Origin: Amycolatopsis solani
GTDB taxonomy: Bacteria > Actinomycetota > Actinomycetes > Mycobacteriales > Pseudonocardiaceae
Length of the DNA stretch: 64,000 bases
Direction: 5' to 3'
Assembly: GCF_033441515.1 (NCBI RefSeq)
Contig: NZ_JAWQJT010000002.1
Location: 1,984,001 to 2,048,000, forward strand
Made by a program: the position numbers and the translations under genes. The notes beneath the pieces are model-generated. The model ran no database searches. It was given only the letters and a program-made list of their open reading frames with translations, and had not been told where the DNA came from. Each line of letters starts with the position of its first letter. Positions within the stretch are counted from its first letter, which is position 1. Below are positions 44,748-53,503 of the stretch, one piece after another.

Positions 44748-47554
44748 CGGCCGCTCCCCCGCACCACGATCCGGCCCGTGTTCAGCCCGTCGACGCTGAT
44801 CACCGGCGCCGCGCCCCGCAGGTCGGCCGCCTGGTACGTGACGGTCAGCGTCTGCGACTGGCCCGGCCACAGCGTGATGTCGTTGTCGTCCCAGGTCGCG
44901 TTCGCGAGCTGGTTGTCGCCCGCGGCCTCGCGGCCGTCCGGCGTCCCGCGGCGGACGTCGGCGCGCAGGAAGAAGGCCGCGCCCGGGTTCTTCGCCGTGT
45001 TGGTCACGGTCACCGTCGTGACGAGGTCACCGCCGCTCGAGCGCGTCGACGCCACCGCGCCGACCTGCGACTTCGGCAGGTTCTGCAGCGCCTGCAGGTC
45101 GCTGTACTGCGACAGCGTGGCCTGCGGGTTGCCCAGCGTCTTCGCCCAGTCGACGACGTCCTTTTGCGTGGACAGCCAGTAGACGTTCCGGTCGACGACC
45201 TTCCCGCCCTGCTTCACCTGCAGCTCGACGAAGTACACCTGCGCCTTCGCCGGCGCCTTCGTCTCGGCCGGCACCTTCGGCTTCAGCACACCGGTGCGCA
45301 CGCCCTGCGAGGCCAGCGAAATCCCGGACGCCGTCTGGTCGTCGAGGACCTTGCCCGCGGTGTCGAGCACCCGGGCCTGCACCGACAGCCCGGACTGCGT
45401 GGCCGCGCCGAGGTTGTCGAGCGTGACAGATCCGTTGTCGTAGCCGTAGAGCGCGTGCAGCGGCTTGTTCGCCTTCTTGGCGCCGAAGAACGCGCCCGCC
45501 TGGTCGCCGTCGTCGTTGTAGAGCGACCACAGCAGCGTCGGCCAGCCCTTGTTCAGCTGCCAGTAGACGACACCGGTCGACGGGCTGTCCTTGTCCTTGG
45601 AGTGGTGCAGGAACGCCTCGAACTGCGAGCGCGTGTTCTCGTAGTTCGCGATCTGCGCGAGGTCCACATAGGACTTCAGCGAGCTCCACTTCCCGTACCG
45701 CTGCGCGATCGACTGGTCGAGGGTGTACAGCGTGCCGAACGCGTAGCCGCCGTGTCCCGGCTCGAAGTTCGCGTGGTACTGGTTGTACGCCGGGTCCTGC
45801 CAGAGCTTCGCCTGCTCGGCGGGCGAAAGGAATCGCTTGATCGAGTCCAGCGTCGGCACGGTGTGCCCGGCGCTCTGCTCGCTCGCGAAGCCCCACGCGC
45901 CACCGGCGTTGGTGCGGCTGTCATCGGAGGCGTCGAAGTGCGAGCCGTCGTACCAGTAGGACGGCGGAACCCAGTCGTACGGGCCTTCCTTCTCCCCGGA
46001 CTGGCCCAGCGTCGGCGTGCTCTTGTACTCCGCCGAAGCGATCACCGGCACCTGGAAGTCGGCTTCCTCGAACGCCTTCAGCGTCTCGGACTCCTGGCGC
46101 GGCACCGGCTCGTTGTCGCTCCAGCCGTAGTTGAAGACGCTCGGGTGGCCGCGCTCCATCTGCGCGATGGTGTACGCCGAGTCGTGCATGATCCGGTAGT
46201 CGCGCTCGGTCAGCGTCGAGGCGTCTTCGGGCTGCCAGGCGTCACAGCAGAGGAAGCCGCCGATGACGAGCAGCCCGGCGCGGTCGGCCTGGTCGTAGAA
46301 GTCCTGCGGCATGTCGTGGCCCTCGAGCCGGACGCCGGACAGGCCCAGGTTCTTGATCAGCGCGATCTGGTGCGCGGTGTCGGCGGCGTCGTAGCGCAGG
46401 AACAGGTCCGGCGCGAACCCGCCGCCGCGGAAGACGAAGTCCTTGCCGTTGACCGAGAACTGCCGCGCGCCCTCCGGCAGCGCCGCAGACTTCCCGACCA
46501 GGCGCGAGGTCACCGTGCGGATGCCGAAGGTGCTCTTCGACGACGTCGAGAGCACGCCGTCCTGCGAGACCGCGGTGGTCAGCGTGTACAGCGGCTGGTC
46601 ACCCATCGAGTACGGCCACCAGACCCGCGGGTGCGCGATCTTCACCGGCGCGAACGTCACGGTCCGCTTGGTGTTGGCGGGGATCGTCACGCGCTGCCCG
46701 ACCACGATCGGCGCGCCCGAGGGCGGGGTGATCGTCGCGGCGACGTCGCCGGTCCGCGGCGCGGCGGTGTCGTTGGTGACGTCGACCTTCACCGTCAGCT
46801 TCGAGCTGGACAGGTCGGGTGCGTTGTCCTGCACCACGTGGGCGTTGTCGCCGGCGAGCGCGTCGGACACCTGCAGCGTCGGCGGGAACTGGATGCCGGT
46901 GTTGTTGTCCGGCGGGATCTGGCCCCAGTCGACCTGGTCGAGGGTGTACATCTTCAGCGGGTCGTTCGGGTAGACCTTGATCGCCAGGGTGTTCTTGCCC
47001 GGCTTCACCAGCTTCGTGACGTCGAAGGTGTGCCCGGCGAACGCGCCGCTGACGATGCCCTTGGTGGCGACGAGTTTCCCGTTCACCCAGACGTCGCCCT
47101 CGCCGACGATGCCCGGGATGGTCAGCTTCGCGTGCTGCCCGCCGCGGAGGTCCGGCGTGAAGTCGGTGCGGTACCACCACGGGTCGGAGAACGGCTTCGT
47201 GACGACGGGGCCGAGCTTGTCGACGTACCCGAAGCACTTGCGCAGGTTGTCGGAGTAGAAGACGTCCGGGCACTGGCCGTTCTGCACGAGCGCGGCGATC
47301 TCGGTGCCGGGCGCGCCGGCGTCGTCCGGCTTCACCGGCAGCCAGCCGCGGGTGGCGTACCCCGGCGTGGAGACCTTTTCCCCGCCGTCCTTGACCTTCG
47401 CGGTGGTCAGGACCTGCCAGCCCTGCGTGCCGATGGTGGTGAGCCCGTGCGGCTTCGAAAGCGCTTGCGTGTCCTGCGCGGCGGCGGGCCCCGCGACGGC
47501 GAGCACGCCGGGGACGAGCAGCAGCGCGGCCACCGCCGCGAGTTTCCGGGTCAT
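44744..47554 (-). CDS. Secreted GH2 exo-beta-glucosaminidase-like enzyme
   Basis: 936 residues with a signal peptide (~1-27, ending AAAQD). Sugar-binding jelly roll, immunoglobulin-like and TIM-barrel domains follow in order. The barrel has NYGWSDNEP with E482 as candidate acid/base and ASEQSAG with E559 as candidate nucleophile, spaced as in CsxA-type exo-beta-D-glucosaminidases; DWGQIPPDNN and DPWWYRTDF are also CsxA-like. It should release D-glucosamine from chitosan oligomers; beta-mannosidase activity is the alternative. ATG 47554 overlaps the permease stop (ATGA). Confidence 0.82.
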   Translation of the reverse strand: MTRKLAAVAALLLVPGVLAVAGPAAAQDTQALSKPHGLTTIGTQGWQVLTTAKVKDGGEKVSTPGYATRGWLPVKPDDAGAPGTEIAALVQNGQCPDVFYSDNLRKCFGYVDKLGPVVTKPFSDPWWYRTDFTPDLRGGQHAKLTIPGIVGEGDVWVNGKLVATKGIVSGAFAGHTFDVTKLVKPGKNTLAIKVYPNDPLKMYTLDQVDWGQIPPDNNTGIQFPPTLQVSDALAGDNAHVVQDNAPDLSSSKLTVKVDVTNDTAAPRTGDVAATITPPSGAPIVVGQRVTIPANTKRTVTFAPVKIAHPRVWWPYSMGDQPLYTLTTAVSQDGVLSTSSKSTFGIRTVTSRLVGKSAALPEGARQFSVNGKDFVFRGGGFAPDLFLRYDAADTAHQIALIKNLGLSGVRLEGHDMPQDFYDQADRAGLLVIGGFLCCDAWQPEDASTLTERDYRIMHDSAYTIAQMERGHPSVFNYGWSDNEPVPRQESETLKAFEEADFQVPVIASAEYKSTPTLGQSGEKEGPYDWVPPSYWYDGSHFDASDDSRTNAGGAWGFASEQSAGHTVPTLDSIKRFLSPAEQAKLWQDPAYNQYHANFEPGHGGYAFGTLYTLDQSIAQRYGKWSSLKSYVDLAQIANYENTRSQFEAFLHHSKDKDSPSTGVVYWQLNKGWPTLLWSLYNDDGDQAGAFFGAKKANKPLHALYGYDNGSVTLDNLGAATQSGLSVQARVLDTAGKVLDDQTASGISLASQGVRTGVLKPKVPAETKAPAKAQVYFVELQVKQGGKVVDRNVYWLSTQKDVVDWAKTLGNPQATLSQYSDLQALQNLPKSQVGAVASTRSSGGDLVTTVTVTNTAKNPGAAFFLRADVRRGTPDGREAAGDNQLANATWDDNDITLWPGQSQTLTVTYQAADLRGAAPVISVDGLNTGRIVVRGSGR

Positions 47555-48978
47555 GCCTGAGCCCCTTCCGCGTCGGCGGCGAACGCCTCTTTGATCTCCT
47601 TGGGCCCGAACGGCCAGGTGCGCTCGGCCTTGGCGTAGACTAGGTACGCGAGCGCGCCGAGGGCGATCCAGCCCAGCGACAGCCCGATCGACAGCGGCGT
47701 CGCGGAGACGTAGATGTAGACCCAGCCGACCAGCGCGAGCAGCGTCGGGACGGGGTAGAGCCACTGCCGGTACGGCCGCTTCAGCTCCGGCTGGCGGCGG
47801 CGCAGCGTCACGATGGCCACGACCTGCGCCAGCGACTGGATGATGACCAGGGTGGCGACGGCGGCGTTGATGACGTCGGTCAGCGTGAACAGCGAGCCGA
47901 TGATCGTGATGGCGCCCATGGTGAGCACGCCCGCGGTCGGCAGGTTCAGCTTCGGGTGCAGCTTGCCGAACATCGGCAGGAACACCTTGTCGCGCGCGGC
48001 TTCGAACGGCACGCGCGAGCCGCCGAGCAGGCCGGCGAACACCGAGCCGATGGCCGCGACGACGATGAAGACGGTGACGATCTTCGCCGTCACGGTGCCC
48101 CACGCCTGTTCGAGCACGGTGGAGGCGACCGAGGTGGCGGTCTTGAGCTCTTCGAGCGGGACCGAGCCGAGCACGCCGACCTGCAGCAGGAAGTACAGGC
48201 TCATGATGCCGACGATCGAGAAGAGGATCGACCGCGGGAGCGTCCGGCCCGGGTCGCGCACCTCGCCGCCGAGGTAGGCGGTGGTGTTGTAGCCGAGGTA
48301 GTCGTAGATGGCGATGATCAGGCCGGCGCCGAGGCCGCCCCAGAAGGTGCCCGTGCCGGCCGAGCTGAACGCGCCCGGGGTGAAGGCGAACGCCTGCGCG
48401 CCGCTGAAGTGCGTGAACGCGGCGACGACGGTGGTGAGGACCGCGATCAGCATGACCACGAACAGCACCGTGGTCAGCTTGCCGATCTGGCCGATCTTGC
48501 GGAACAGCGCGGCGACGATGACGAGCGTGACGCCGACGCCGATGATCTTGCCCAGCGGCGTCGTCCCCGCGTCGTCGGTGACGCCGGGGATCAGGTAGCC
48601 GAGGTACTGGACGAGGCCGATGATGCCGGTCGACATGATCAGCGGGATGAACAGCACCGCGCTCCACACGAACAGGAACGGCATCAGCCGGCCGGTGCGG
48701 TACTGGAACGCTTCGCGCAGGTACAGGTAGGTGCCGCCGGCGCCCGGCATGGCGGCGCCGAGTTCGGCCCAGATGAGCCCGTCGGCCAGCGCGACGATCG
48801 CCCCGATGATCCAGCCGAACATCGCCTGCGGGCCGCCCATGGTGGCGACCATGGCGGGGATCGTGACGAACGGGCCGATACCGCACATCTGGGTCATGTT
48901 GATCGCGGTGGCCTGCAGGGGGCCGATCTTGCGCTCAAGGGCCGGCTGTGGCGCCCCTGAACGGGTGGGTGAACTCAC
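47551..48978 (-). CDS. APC-superfamily permease
   Basis: 475 residues, twelve membrane helices. IGPLQATAINMTQMCGIGPF in helix 1 (APC unwound-helix glycines), PGAGGTYLYLREAFQ and GGSRVPFEAARDKVFLP are family motifs. Normally amino-acid transporters; here it overlaps a GH2 glycosidase and precedes a sugar kinase, so an amino-sugar substrate such as glucosamine is a reasonable inference. GTG 48978 has GGAGG 7 bases upstream. First gene of the operon, divergent from a ROK repressor. Confidence 0.82.
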   Translation of the reverse strand: MSSPTRSGAPQPALERKIGPLQATAINMTQMCGIGPFVTIPAMVATMGGPQAMFGWIIGAIVALADGLIWAELGAAMPGAGGTYLYLREAFQYRTGRLMPFLFVWSAVLFIPLIMSTGIIGLVQYLGYLIPGVTDDAGTTPLGKIIGVGVTLVIVAALFRKIGQIGKLTTVLFVVMLIAVLTTVVAAFTHFSGAQAFAFTPGAFSSAGTGTFWGGLGAGLIIAIYDYLGYNTTAYLGGEVRDPGRTLPRSILFSIVGIMSLYFLLQVGVLGSVPLEELKTATSVASTVLEQAWGTVTAKIVTVFIVVAAIGSVFAGLLGGSRVPFEAARDKVFLPMFGKLHPKLNLPTAGVLTMGAITIIGSLFTLTDVINAAVATLVIIQSLAQVVAIVTLRRRQPELKRPYRQWLYPVPTLLALVGWVYIYVSATPLSIGLSLGWIALGALAYLVYAKAERTWPFGPKEIKEAFAADAEGAQA

Positions 48979-48997
48979 GGCGTGCCTCCGGCTAGTA

Positions 48998-49016
48998 GTT
49001 AGTAAAGTTTCTTAAC
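48998..49016. promoter_or_regulatory. Candidate ROK-repressor operator overlapping the permease promoter
   Basis: gttaGTaaaGtttCTtaac is a 19-bp imperfect palindrome (4+3 bp arms), A/T-rich in a GC-rich region. The minus-strand -10 TATGTT (49019-49014) overlaps it. It sits 19 bp ahead of the permease start and between it and the divergent ROK regulator gene. Confidence 0.65.
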
Positions 49017-49077
49017 ATAGAACGAGCGGAGTCGAAAGAGTTCCGTGGATAAACTTGCGGCAACACAGGAGGACTGA

Positions 49078-50304
49078 GTGGGGCAAAACGGGCCGCAGGT
49101 GGGAACCCCGGCGAACATGCGGGCGCTGAACCAGCGCCTGGTCCTGGACCGGCTGCGCGCGCACGGCGAGGCGACGCGGCCGCAGATCGCGGCGGACACC
49201 GGGCTTTCGAAGCCCACGGTGGGGCAGGCGCTGCTCGATCTGGAGCAGCACGGACTGGTCCGGACCACTGGCCGGAGCCTGGCCGGGCCGGGACGCGCGG
49301 CCGTCGTCTACCAGGCCGCGCCGGACGCCGGGCACGTCGTCGGCGTCGACATCGGGCGGCGCGCGATCCGGATCGCCGTGGCCGACCTCGAAGGCAGCAT
49401 CGTCACCCGGCTGGACGAGCCCAACCGGTGCCGCTCGGCGAGCGCCTTGGTGCGCACGGTGAGCGAATTCGTCGAACGCGCGGTCGCCGCGGCCGGGCTG
49501 CGGCCGCACGAGGTCGTGTCGACGGTCGTCGGCACCCCCGGCGTTCCCGACCCGGCGACCGGGACGGTGCACCGCGCTCCCAACCTGCCCGGCTGGGAGC
49601 GGCGCGGGCTGCTGCACGAGCTCGTCTCCGCGCTCGCCGTCGCCGGCTCGGACGTGGTGGTGGAGAACGACGCGAACCTGTGCGCGGTCGGCGAGCACGC
49701 CCTCGGCGCGGCGCTCGGCGTCGACGTGCTGGTGTGCCTGACGGTCGGCACCGGCATCGGCATGGGGCTGCTGGTCGACGGCAAGCTGTTCCGCGGCGCG
49801 CACGGCGCGGCGGGCGAGATCGCGGACCTGCCGTACGGCCCCCTGCCCTCCGGCCCACCGCCCGCCGGCGCGGCCGCCCGCCGCCCCGGCCCGGTCGAAA
49901 CGGCGGCCGCGGGCCAGGCCGTGGCCGACGCGGCCCGCGCGCTGGGCCTGACGAAGGCACGCACGGCGAAGGACGTGTTCCGGCTGGCCCGCGCGGGCGA
50001 CGCACGGGCGCTCGCCGTGGTCGAGGAGGAAGCGGAGAAGCTGGCGTACGTGGTCTCCGCGGTGACGGCGGTCCTGGACCCGCGCCTGATCGTCCTGGGT
50101 GGCGGCATCGGCGGCAACGCGGACCTCCTGGCCGCCCCGATGCGCCGCGCACTGGCGGCGACGACCCCGGTGGTCCCGGAGATCGTGGCCGGTCAGCTCG
50201 GCGAGGACGCTGTCCTGGCGGGCGCGATCGCGACAGCACTGGGCACGGCCCGCGAGCTGGTTTTCGACCGCCGCGGCCTGCAGCGGGCGGCCACCGGCGC
50301 CTGA
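49078..50304 (+). CDS. ROK-family transcriptional repressor
   Basis: 408 residues. N-terminal winged helix NQRLVLDRLRAHGEATRPQIAADTGLSKPTVGQAL, then a ROK sugar-binding domain (VVGVDIGRRAIRIAV, VENDANLCAVGEHALG, GAHGAAGEI). The zinc-binding cysteines of ROK domains are missing. GTG 49078 has AGGAGGA upstream. Divergent from the permease-GH2-kinase operon across a candidate operator, so a local repressor relieved by an amino sugar is likely, comparable to CsnR-type regulators of chitosan genes. Confidence 0.86.
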   Translation: MGQNGPQVGTPANMRALNQRLVLDRLRAHGEATRPQIAADTGLSKPTVGQALLDLEQHGLVRTTGRSLAGPGRAAVVYQAAPDAGHVVGVDIGRRAIRIAVADLEGSIVTRLDEPNRCRSASALVRTVSEFVERAVAAAGLRPHEVVSTVVGTPGVPDPATGTVHRAPNLPGWERRGLLHELVSALAVAGSDVVVENDANLCAVGEHALGAALGVDVLVCLTVGTGIGMGLLVDGKLFRGAHGAAGEIADLPYGPLPSGPPPAGAAARRPGPVETAAAGQAVADAARALGLTKARTAKDVFRLARAGDARALAVVEEEAEKLAYVVSAVTAVLDPRLIVLGGGIGGNADLLAAPMRRALAATTPVVPEIVAGQLGEDAVLAGAIATALGTARELVFDRRGLQRAATGA

Positions 50305-50307
50305 AAC

Positions 50308-50360
50308 GCAAGGAATGAGTCATTCACTGCGTCCGACGTAGTGAATGATTCATTCCTTGC
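50308..50360. repeat. Palindrome (family B, aatgaNtcatt core), probable terminator
   Basis: 21-base arms 50308-50328 and 50340-50360 pair with one mismatch; the 11-base centre can extend the stem further. It starts 4 bp after the ROK regulator stop and ends 20 bp before the convergent gene's end. The cores AATGAGTCATT and AATGATTCATT match elements at 56887-57214. Confidence 0.8.
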
Positions 50361-50379
50361 ATCGGACCGGCTCCGACCG

Positions 50380-50610
50380 CTAGTCCGAGGGGCCGCGCAG
50401 GGTGAGGACCACCCGCAGGACGTACTCCACCGCCGTCGGGAAGGTCGCGCCGCGCAGTTCGCCGCGGTCGGCCAGGTTGCGGGAGGCGAACTCCAGCTCG
50501 CGCTCCGGTCCGCCCCGGCGGACGACCAGAGCCGCGATCTCCTCCAGGTCGAGGTCCGGGTGGTCCAGCCGGATCAGCGCGAACTCGATCATCAGCTCTT
50601 CGGCCGTCAT
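50380..50610 (-). CDS. Small acidic protein of unknown function
   Basis: 76 residues, not recognised; helical, with acidic HPDLDLEEIAALVVRRGG and EYVLRVVLTLRG. ATG 50610 follows GGGAGGAGCGGGC, a good ribosome site, which rules out the longer upstream reading. It is divergent from the DHA2 exporter gene and faces the family B palindrome at its 3' end. No membrane segment or signal. Confidence 0.55.
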   Translation of the reverse strand: MTAEELMIEFALIRLDHPDLDLEEIAALVVRRGGPERELEFASRNLADRGELRGATFPTAVEYVLRVVLTLRGPSD

Positions 50611-50688
50611 GCCCGCTCCTCCCGACTCCTCCAGCGTAGCCACAACCCGCAATCGGCGACCGGCATTCCGTGGCCGAACTCACCCGCG

Positions 50689-50716
50689 TTACTGTACCGT
50701 CCAGACGGTATAGTAA
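50689..50716. promoter_or_regulatory. 28-bp operator overlapping a leaderless promoter
   Basis: Inner arms taccgtc/gacggta (50695-50701 and 50704-50710) and outer ttact/agtaa (50689-50693, 50712-50716) give 12 of 13 paired positions. It overlaps the -10 TATAGT (50709-50714), 7 bp before the exporter ATG. Confidence 0.82.
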
Positions 50717-50721
50717 CTGTC

Positions 50722-52197
50722 ATGACCACGATCGTGAGACCCCTCAGCCAGCGTCGCCGGTGGGCCGCGCTGGGCGTGCTCGTCGGCGCGGTGCTCCTGC
50801 TCGCGATCGACGGCACCGTGCTGTACCTCGCCGTGCCGTCGCTGACCCGCGAGCTCGCGCCGACGGCCACCGAAATCCTGTGGATCGGCGACGTCTACTC
50901 CCTCGCGCTGGCCGGCCTGCTCGTCACGGCGGGGAACCTCGCCGACCGCTTCGGCCGCAAGAAGGTGCTGCTCCTCGGCACGGCCGCGTTCGGCGCCGCC
51001 TCCGTCCTGGCCGCCTTCTCCCCCACCGCCGGCGTGCTCGTCGTCGCGCGGCTGCTGCTCGGGGTCGCGGGCGCGACGATCATGCCGTCGACGCTCTCGC
51101 TCATCCGCACCCTGTTCACCGACCCGCGCGAGCGCACCCGCGCCATCGCGATCTGGTCGGCGGGCTCCGGCGGCGGCATCGCGCTCGGCCCGCTCGTCGG
51201 CGGCACCCTGCTGGAGCACTACTGGTGGGGCTCGGTGTTCCTGATCAACGTGCCGGTCGTCGTCGTCTTCCTGATCGCCGGCGCGTTCCTGCTGCCGGAG
51301 TCGCGCGACCCGCACCCGGGCCGGTTCGACCTGCTCTCGGCCGCACTCTCGATGGTGGCGATCGTCCCGCTGGTCTACGCCGTCAAGCACGCGGTCAGCG
51401 AAGGCCTCGACGTCCAGGTGGCCGTGGCGGCCGTGCTCGGTGCCGCCGCCGGGGCGCTGTTCGTCCGCCGTCAGCGCCGCACCGCCGACCCGCTGATCGA
51501 CGTGCGCCTGTTCCGCAACGGCGCCTTCAGCGGCGCGGTGCTCGCGAACTTCATCGCGGTCTTCGCGCTGATGGGGCTGCTGTTCTTCTTCTCGCAGTAC
51601 CTGCAGCTGGTCCGCGGCTTCTCGCCGTTGCACGCCGGGCTCGCGGAGATGCCGGCGACGCTCGCCTCGATCGCCGTCGTGGCCGCGGTCAGCGTGGTCG
51701 TGCGGCGGCTCGGCCAGGGCCGCGCCGTCGCCGCCGGACTGGCCGTCGCCGCGCTCGGGCTGGCTTCGGTCGCGGTCGCCGAACAGGCGTCGCAGTACTG
51801 GTGGCTGGGCCTGACGCTGGTGCCGGTCGGCCTCGGCGTCGGACTGGCGCTGACGCTGACCGTCGACTCGGTGCTCTCGGCCGTCCCGCGCGACAAGGCG
51901 GGCTCGGCGTCGGCGATCTCCGAGACCGCCTACGAACTCGGTGCGGCGCTGGGCATCGCACTCCTCGGCTCGCTGGTCACCGTGGCGTACCGCGCTTTCC
52001 TGCCCGACGGCGCGCCCGGCGAGGTCCGCGAGTCGCTCGCCTCGGCGGCGTCCGCGCTCGACCCCGCGTCCGGCGCCGCCCAGGCGGCACGGGACGCTTT
52101 CACCGGCGCCATGCAGGTGACGTCGCTGGCGGCGGCCGCCGTCACCGCCGTCGCCGCGCTGATCGCCTGGCGTACCATTCCGTCCGGAAAGGACTGA
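50722..52197 (+). CDS. MFS drug exporter, DHA2 family
   Basis: 491 residues, fourteen membrane helices. LLAIDGTVLYLAVPSLTREL, NLADRFGRKKVL (motif A) and GSGGGIALGPLVGGTL (motif C) identify a QacA/SmvA-like exporter. ATG 50722 sits at the transcription start predicted from TATAGT, so the message is likely leaderless. The regulator gene follows after 2 bp; the operator upstream would let it repress the whole operon. Confidence 0.88.
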   Translation: MTTIVRPLSQRRRWAALGVLVGAVLLLAIDGTVLYLAVPSLTRELAPTATEILWIGDVYSLALAGLLVTAGNLADRFGRKKVLLLGTAAFGAASVLAAFSPTAGVLVVARLLLGVAGATIMPSTLSLIRTLFTDPRERTRAIAIWSAGSGGGIALGPLVGGTLLEHYWWGSVFLINVPVVVVFLIAGAFLLPESRDPHPGRFDLLSAALSMVAIVPLVYAVKHAVSEGLDVQVAVAAVLGAAAGALFVRRQRRTADPLIDVRLFRNGAFSGAVLANFIAVFALMGLLFFFSQYLQLVRGFSPLHAGLAEMPATLASIAVVAAVSVVVRRLGQGRAVAAGLAVAALGLASVAVAEQASQYWWLGLTLVPVGLGVGLALTLTVDSVLSAVPRDKAGSASAISETAYELGAALGIALLGSLVTVAYRAFLPDGAPGEVRESLASAASALDPASGAAQAARDAFTGAMQVTSLAAAAVTAVAALIAWRTIPSGKD

Positions 52198-52199
52198 GC

Positions 52200-52757
52200 A
52201 TGCCTCGCAAAGCCGGGCGCAGCCCCGAAGAAACGCGCCGGGCGCTGCTCGACGCGGCCGCCACCGCCCTCCGCACGCGGGGGATCTCGGCGTCCCTCGA
52301 CGACATCGCGCGGGAGGCCGGCGTGTCGAAAGGCGGGCTGCTGTACCACTTCCCGGCGAAGGACGCGCTGGTGCGCACGCTCGCCCAGGACATCCTCGAC
52401 ACCTTTCGCGCCGAGGTCCAGGCGGCGCTCGACCCGGCCGACACCGCGCCGGGCCGGCTCACCCGCGCCTACGTCCGGGCGTCGCTGGACACGTCCCACG
52501 ACGAGGTCGCCGTCCGGGAGAACATCGCGCTGATCGCCCAGCTGATCTCGTTCCCGGAGATCGGCGCGATGGCGCGCGCGGACGCCGAGCGCTGGGACCG
52601 CGAGCTCCACGACGACGGCCTGCCCGCGGACGTCGTCACCCTCGTGGTCGCCGCGGCCGACGGGGCGAGCACCGCGCCGCTGTGGGGCGTCGGCATCGAC
52701 GTCGAGGCGGCGCGGAAGCTGGAACGGCAGCTCCTGGACCTCACCCGGGACCACTGA
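52200..52757 (+). CDS. TetR-family regulator co-transcribed with exporter
   Basis: 185 residues. Helix-turn-helix [30 protein letters not shown] (~27-57) and a TetR_C_37-like ligand domain. ATG 52200 follows AAAGGACTGAGC, 2 bp after the exporter stop. It is the probable ligand-released repressor acting at 50689-50716. Confidence 0.86.
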   Translation: MPRKAGRSPEETRRALLDAAATALRTRGISASLDDIAREAGVSKGGLLYHFPAKDALVRTLAQDILDTFRAEVQAALDPADTAPGRLTRAYVRASLDTSHDEVAVRENIALIAQLISFPEIGAMARADAERWDRELHDDGLPADVVTLVVAAADGASTAPLWGVGIDVEAARKLERQLLDLTRDH

Positions 52758-52905
52758 CCGAAAGCTTGTCAACCCGACGAAGGTGTTGGTAAATCACCAT
52801 TCCCGGGCCCCTACGTTAGTCGGCTCCGGCGAAGGTGTCTTCCGGGTAAATTTTCGACAGCGCGCGCAATTCCGGCAAATCCCCGTCCCCACGAGGAGTT
52901 CTCCG

Positions 52906-53460
52906 ATGTCGAGGAAGTTCGCCCTGGTCGGCGCAGCCGCGCTCGCCCTGACCATGACCCCGCTCGCCGCGGGGACCGCGTCGGCCGCCACCGAGCAGGA
53001 AGCCGCGGTCACCACGGTGTACTACAGCACCGCCAGCGCACCGTCGTTCCGCTCGGTGATCAACGCCGGTGCCGCCAACTGGAACAACAGCGTGACCAAC
53101 GTCAGACTGGTCGAGCGCAACTCCGGCGCGAGCCTGCGCTACACCGAGGGCAACGACCCCCGCGGTTCCTACGCCTCGACCAACGGGCACGGCAGCGGCA
53201 CCATCTTCATCGACTACACCCAGGCCCGCCAGTACAACCCTACCCGCATCGCGGCGCACGAGACCGGCCACGCCCTCGGGCTGCCGGACCACTACTCGGG
53301 CCCGTGCTCGGAGCTGATGTCGGGTGGCGGCCCCGGCCCGTCCTGCACCAACGCGGTGCCGAACTCGGCCGAGCGCAGCCGCGTGAACTCGCTGTGGGCC
53401 AACGGCCTGGTCGCGACGAACGCGTCCGAGCGGGTCTACGAAACCGTTTACGGCTACTGA
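52906..53460 (+). CDS. Snapalysin-type secreted metalloprotease (M7)
   Basis: 184 residues. Signal peptide ~1-28, short propeptide, then a small metzincin domain. The zinc site is [11 protein letters not shown] with H118, E119, H122 and the third ligand D128, the aspartate that defines snapalysins; a Met-turn-like ELMSGG follows. It degrades casein-like proteins outside the cell. ATG 52906 has GAGGAG 9 bases upstream. Streptomyces snapalysins are often flanked by a LysR regulator; none is here. Confidence 0.88.
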   Translation: MSRKFALVGAAALALTMTPLAAGTASAATEQEAAVTTVYYSTASAPSFRSVINAGAANWNNSVTNVRLVERNSGASLRYTEGNDPRGSYASTNGHGSGTIFIDYTQARQYNPTRIAAHETGHALGLPDHYSGPCSELMSGGGPGPSCTNAVPNSAERSRVNSLWANGLVATNASERVYETVYGY

Positions 53461-53467
53461 AGTCGCT

Positions 53468-53503
53468 GAGCGTGGCCCGGGCTCACGAGCCCGGGCCACG
53501 CTC
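53468..53503. terminator. Bidirectional terminator overlapping the mftD stop
   Basis: 17-base arms 53468-53484 and 53487-53503 pair perfectly around 2 bases. The stop codon of the minus-strand mftD (53483) lies inside the stem. Confidence 0.85.

Noticed and set aside
47555..48886. Extension of the GH2 frame through the permease gene to give 1380 residues
   Set aside because: The sequence upstream of 47554 is Arg/His-rich out-of-frame translation, while the signal peptide begins at 47554.
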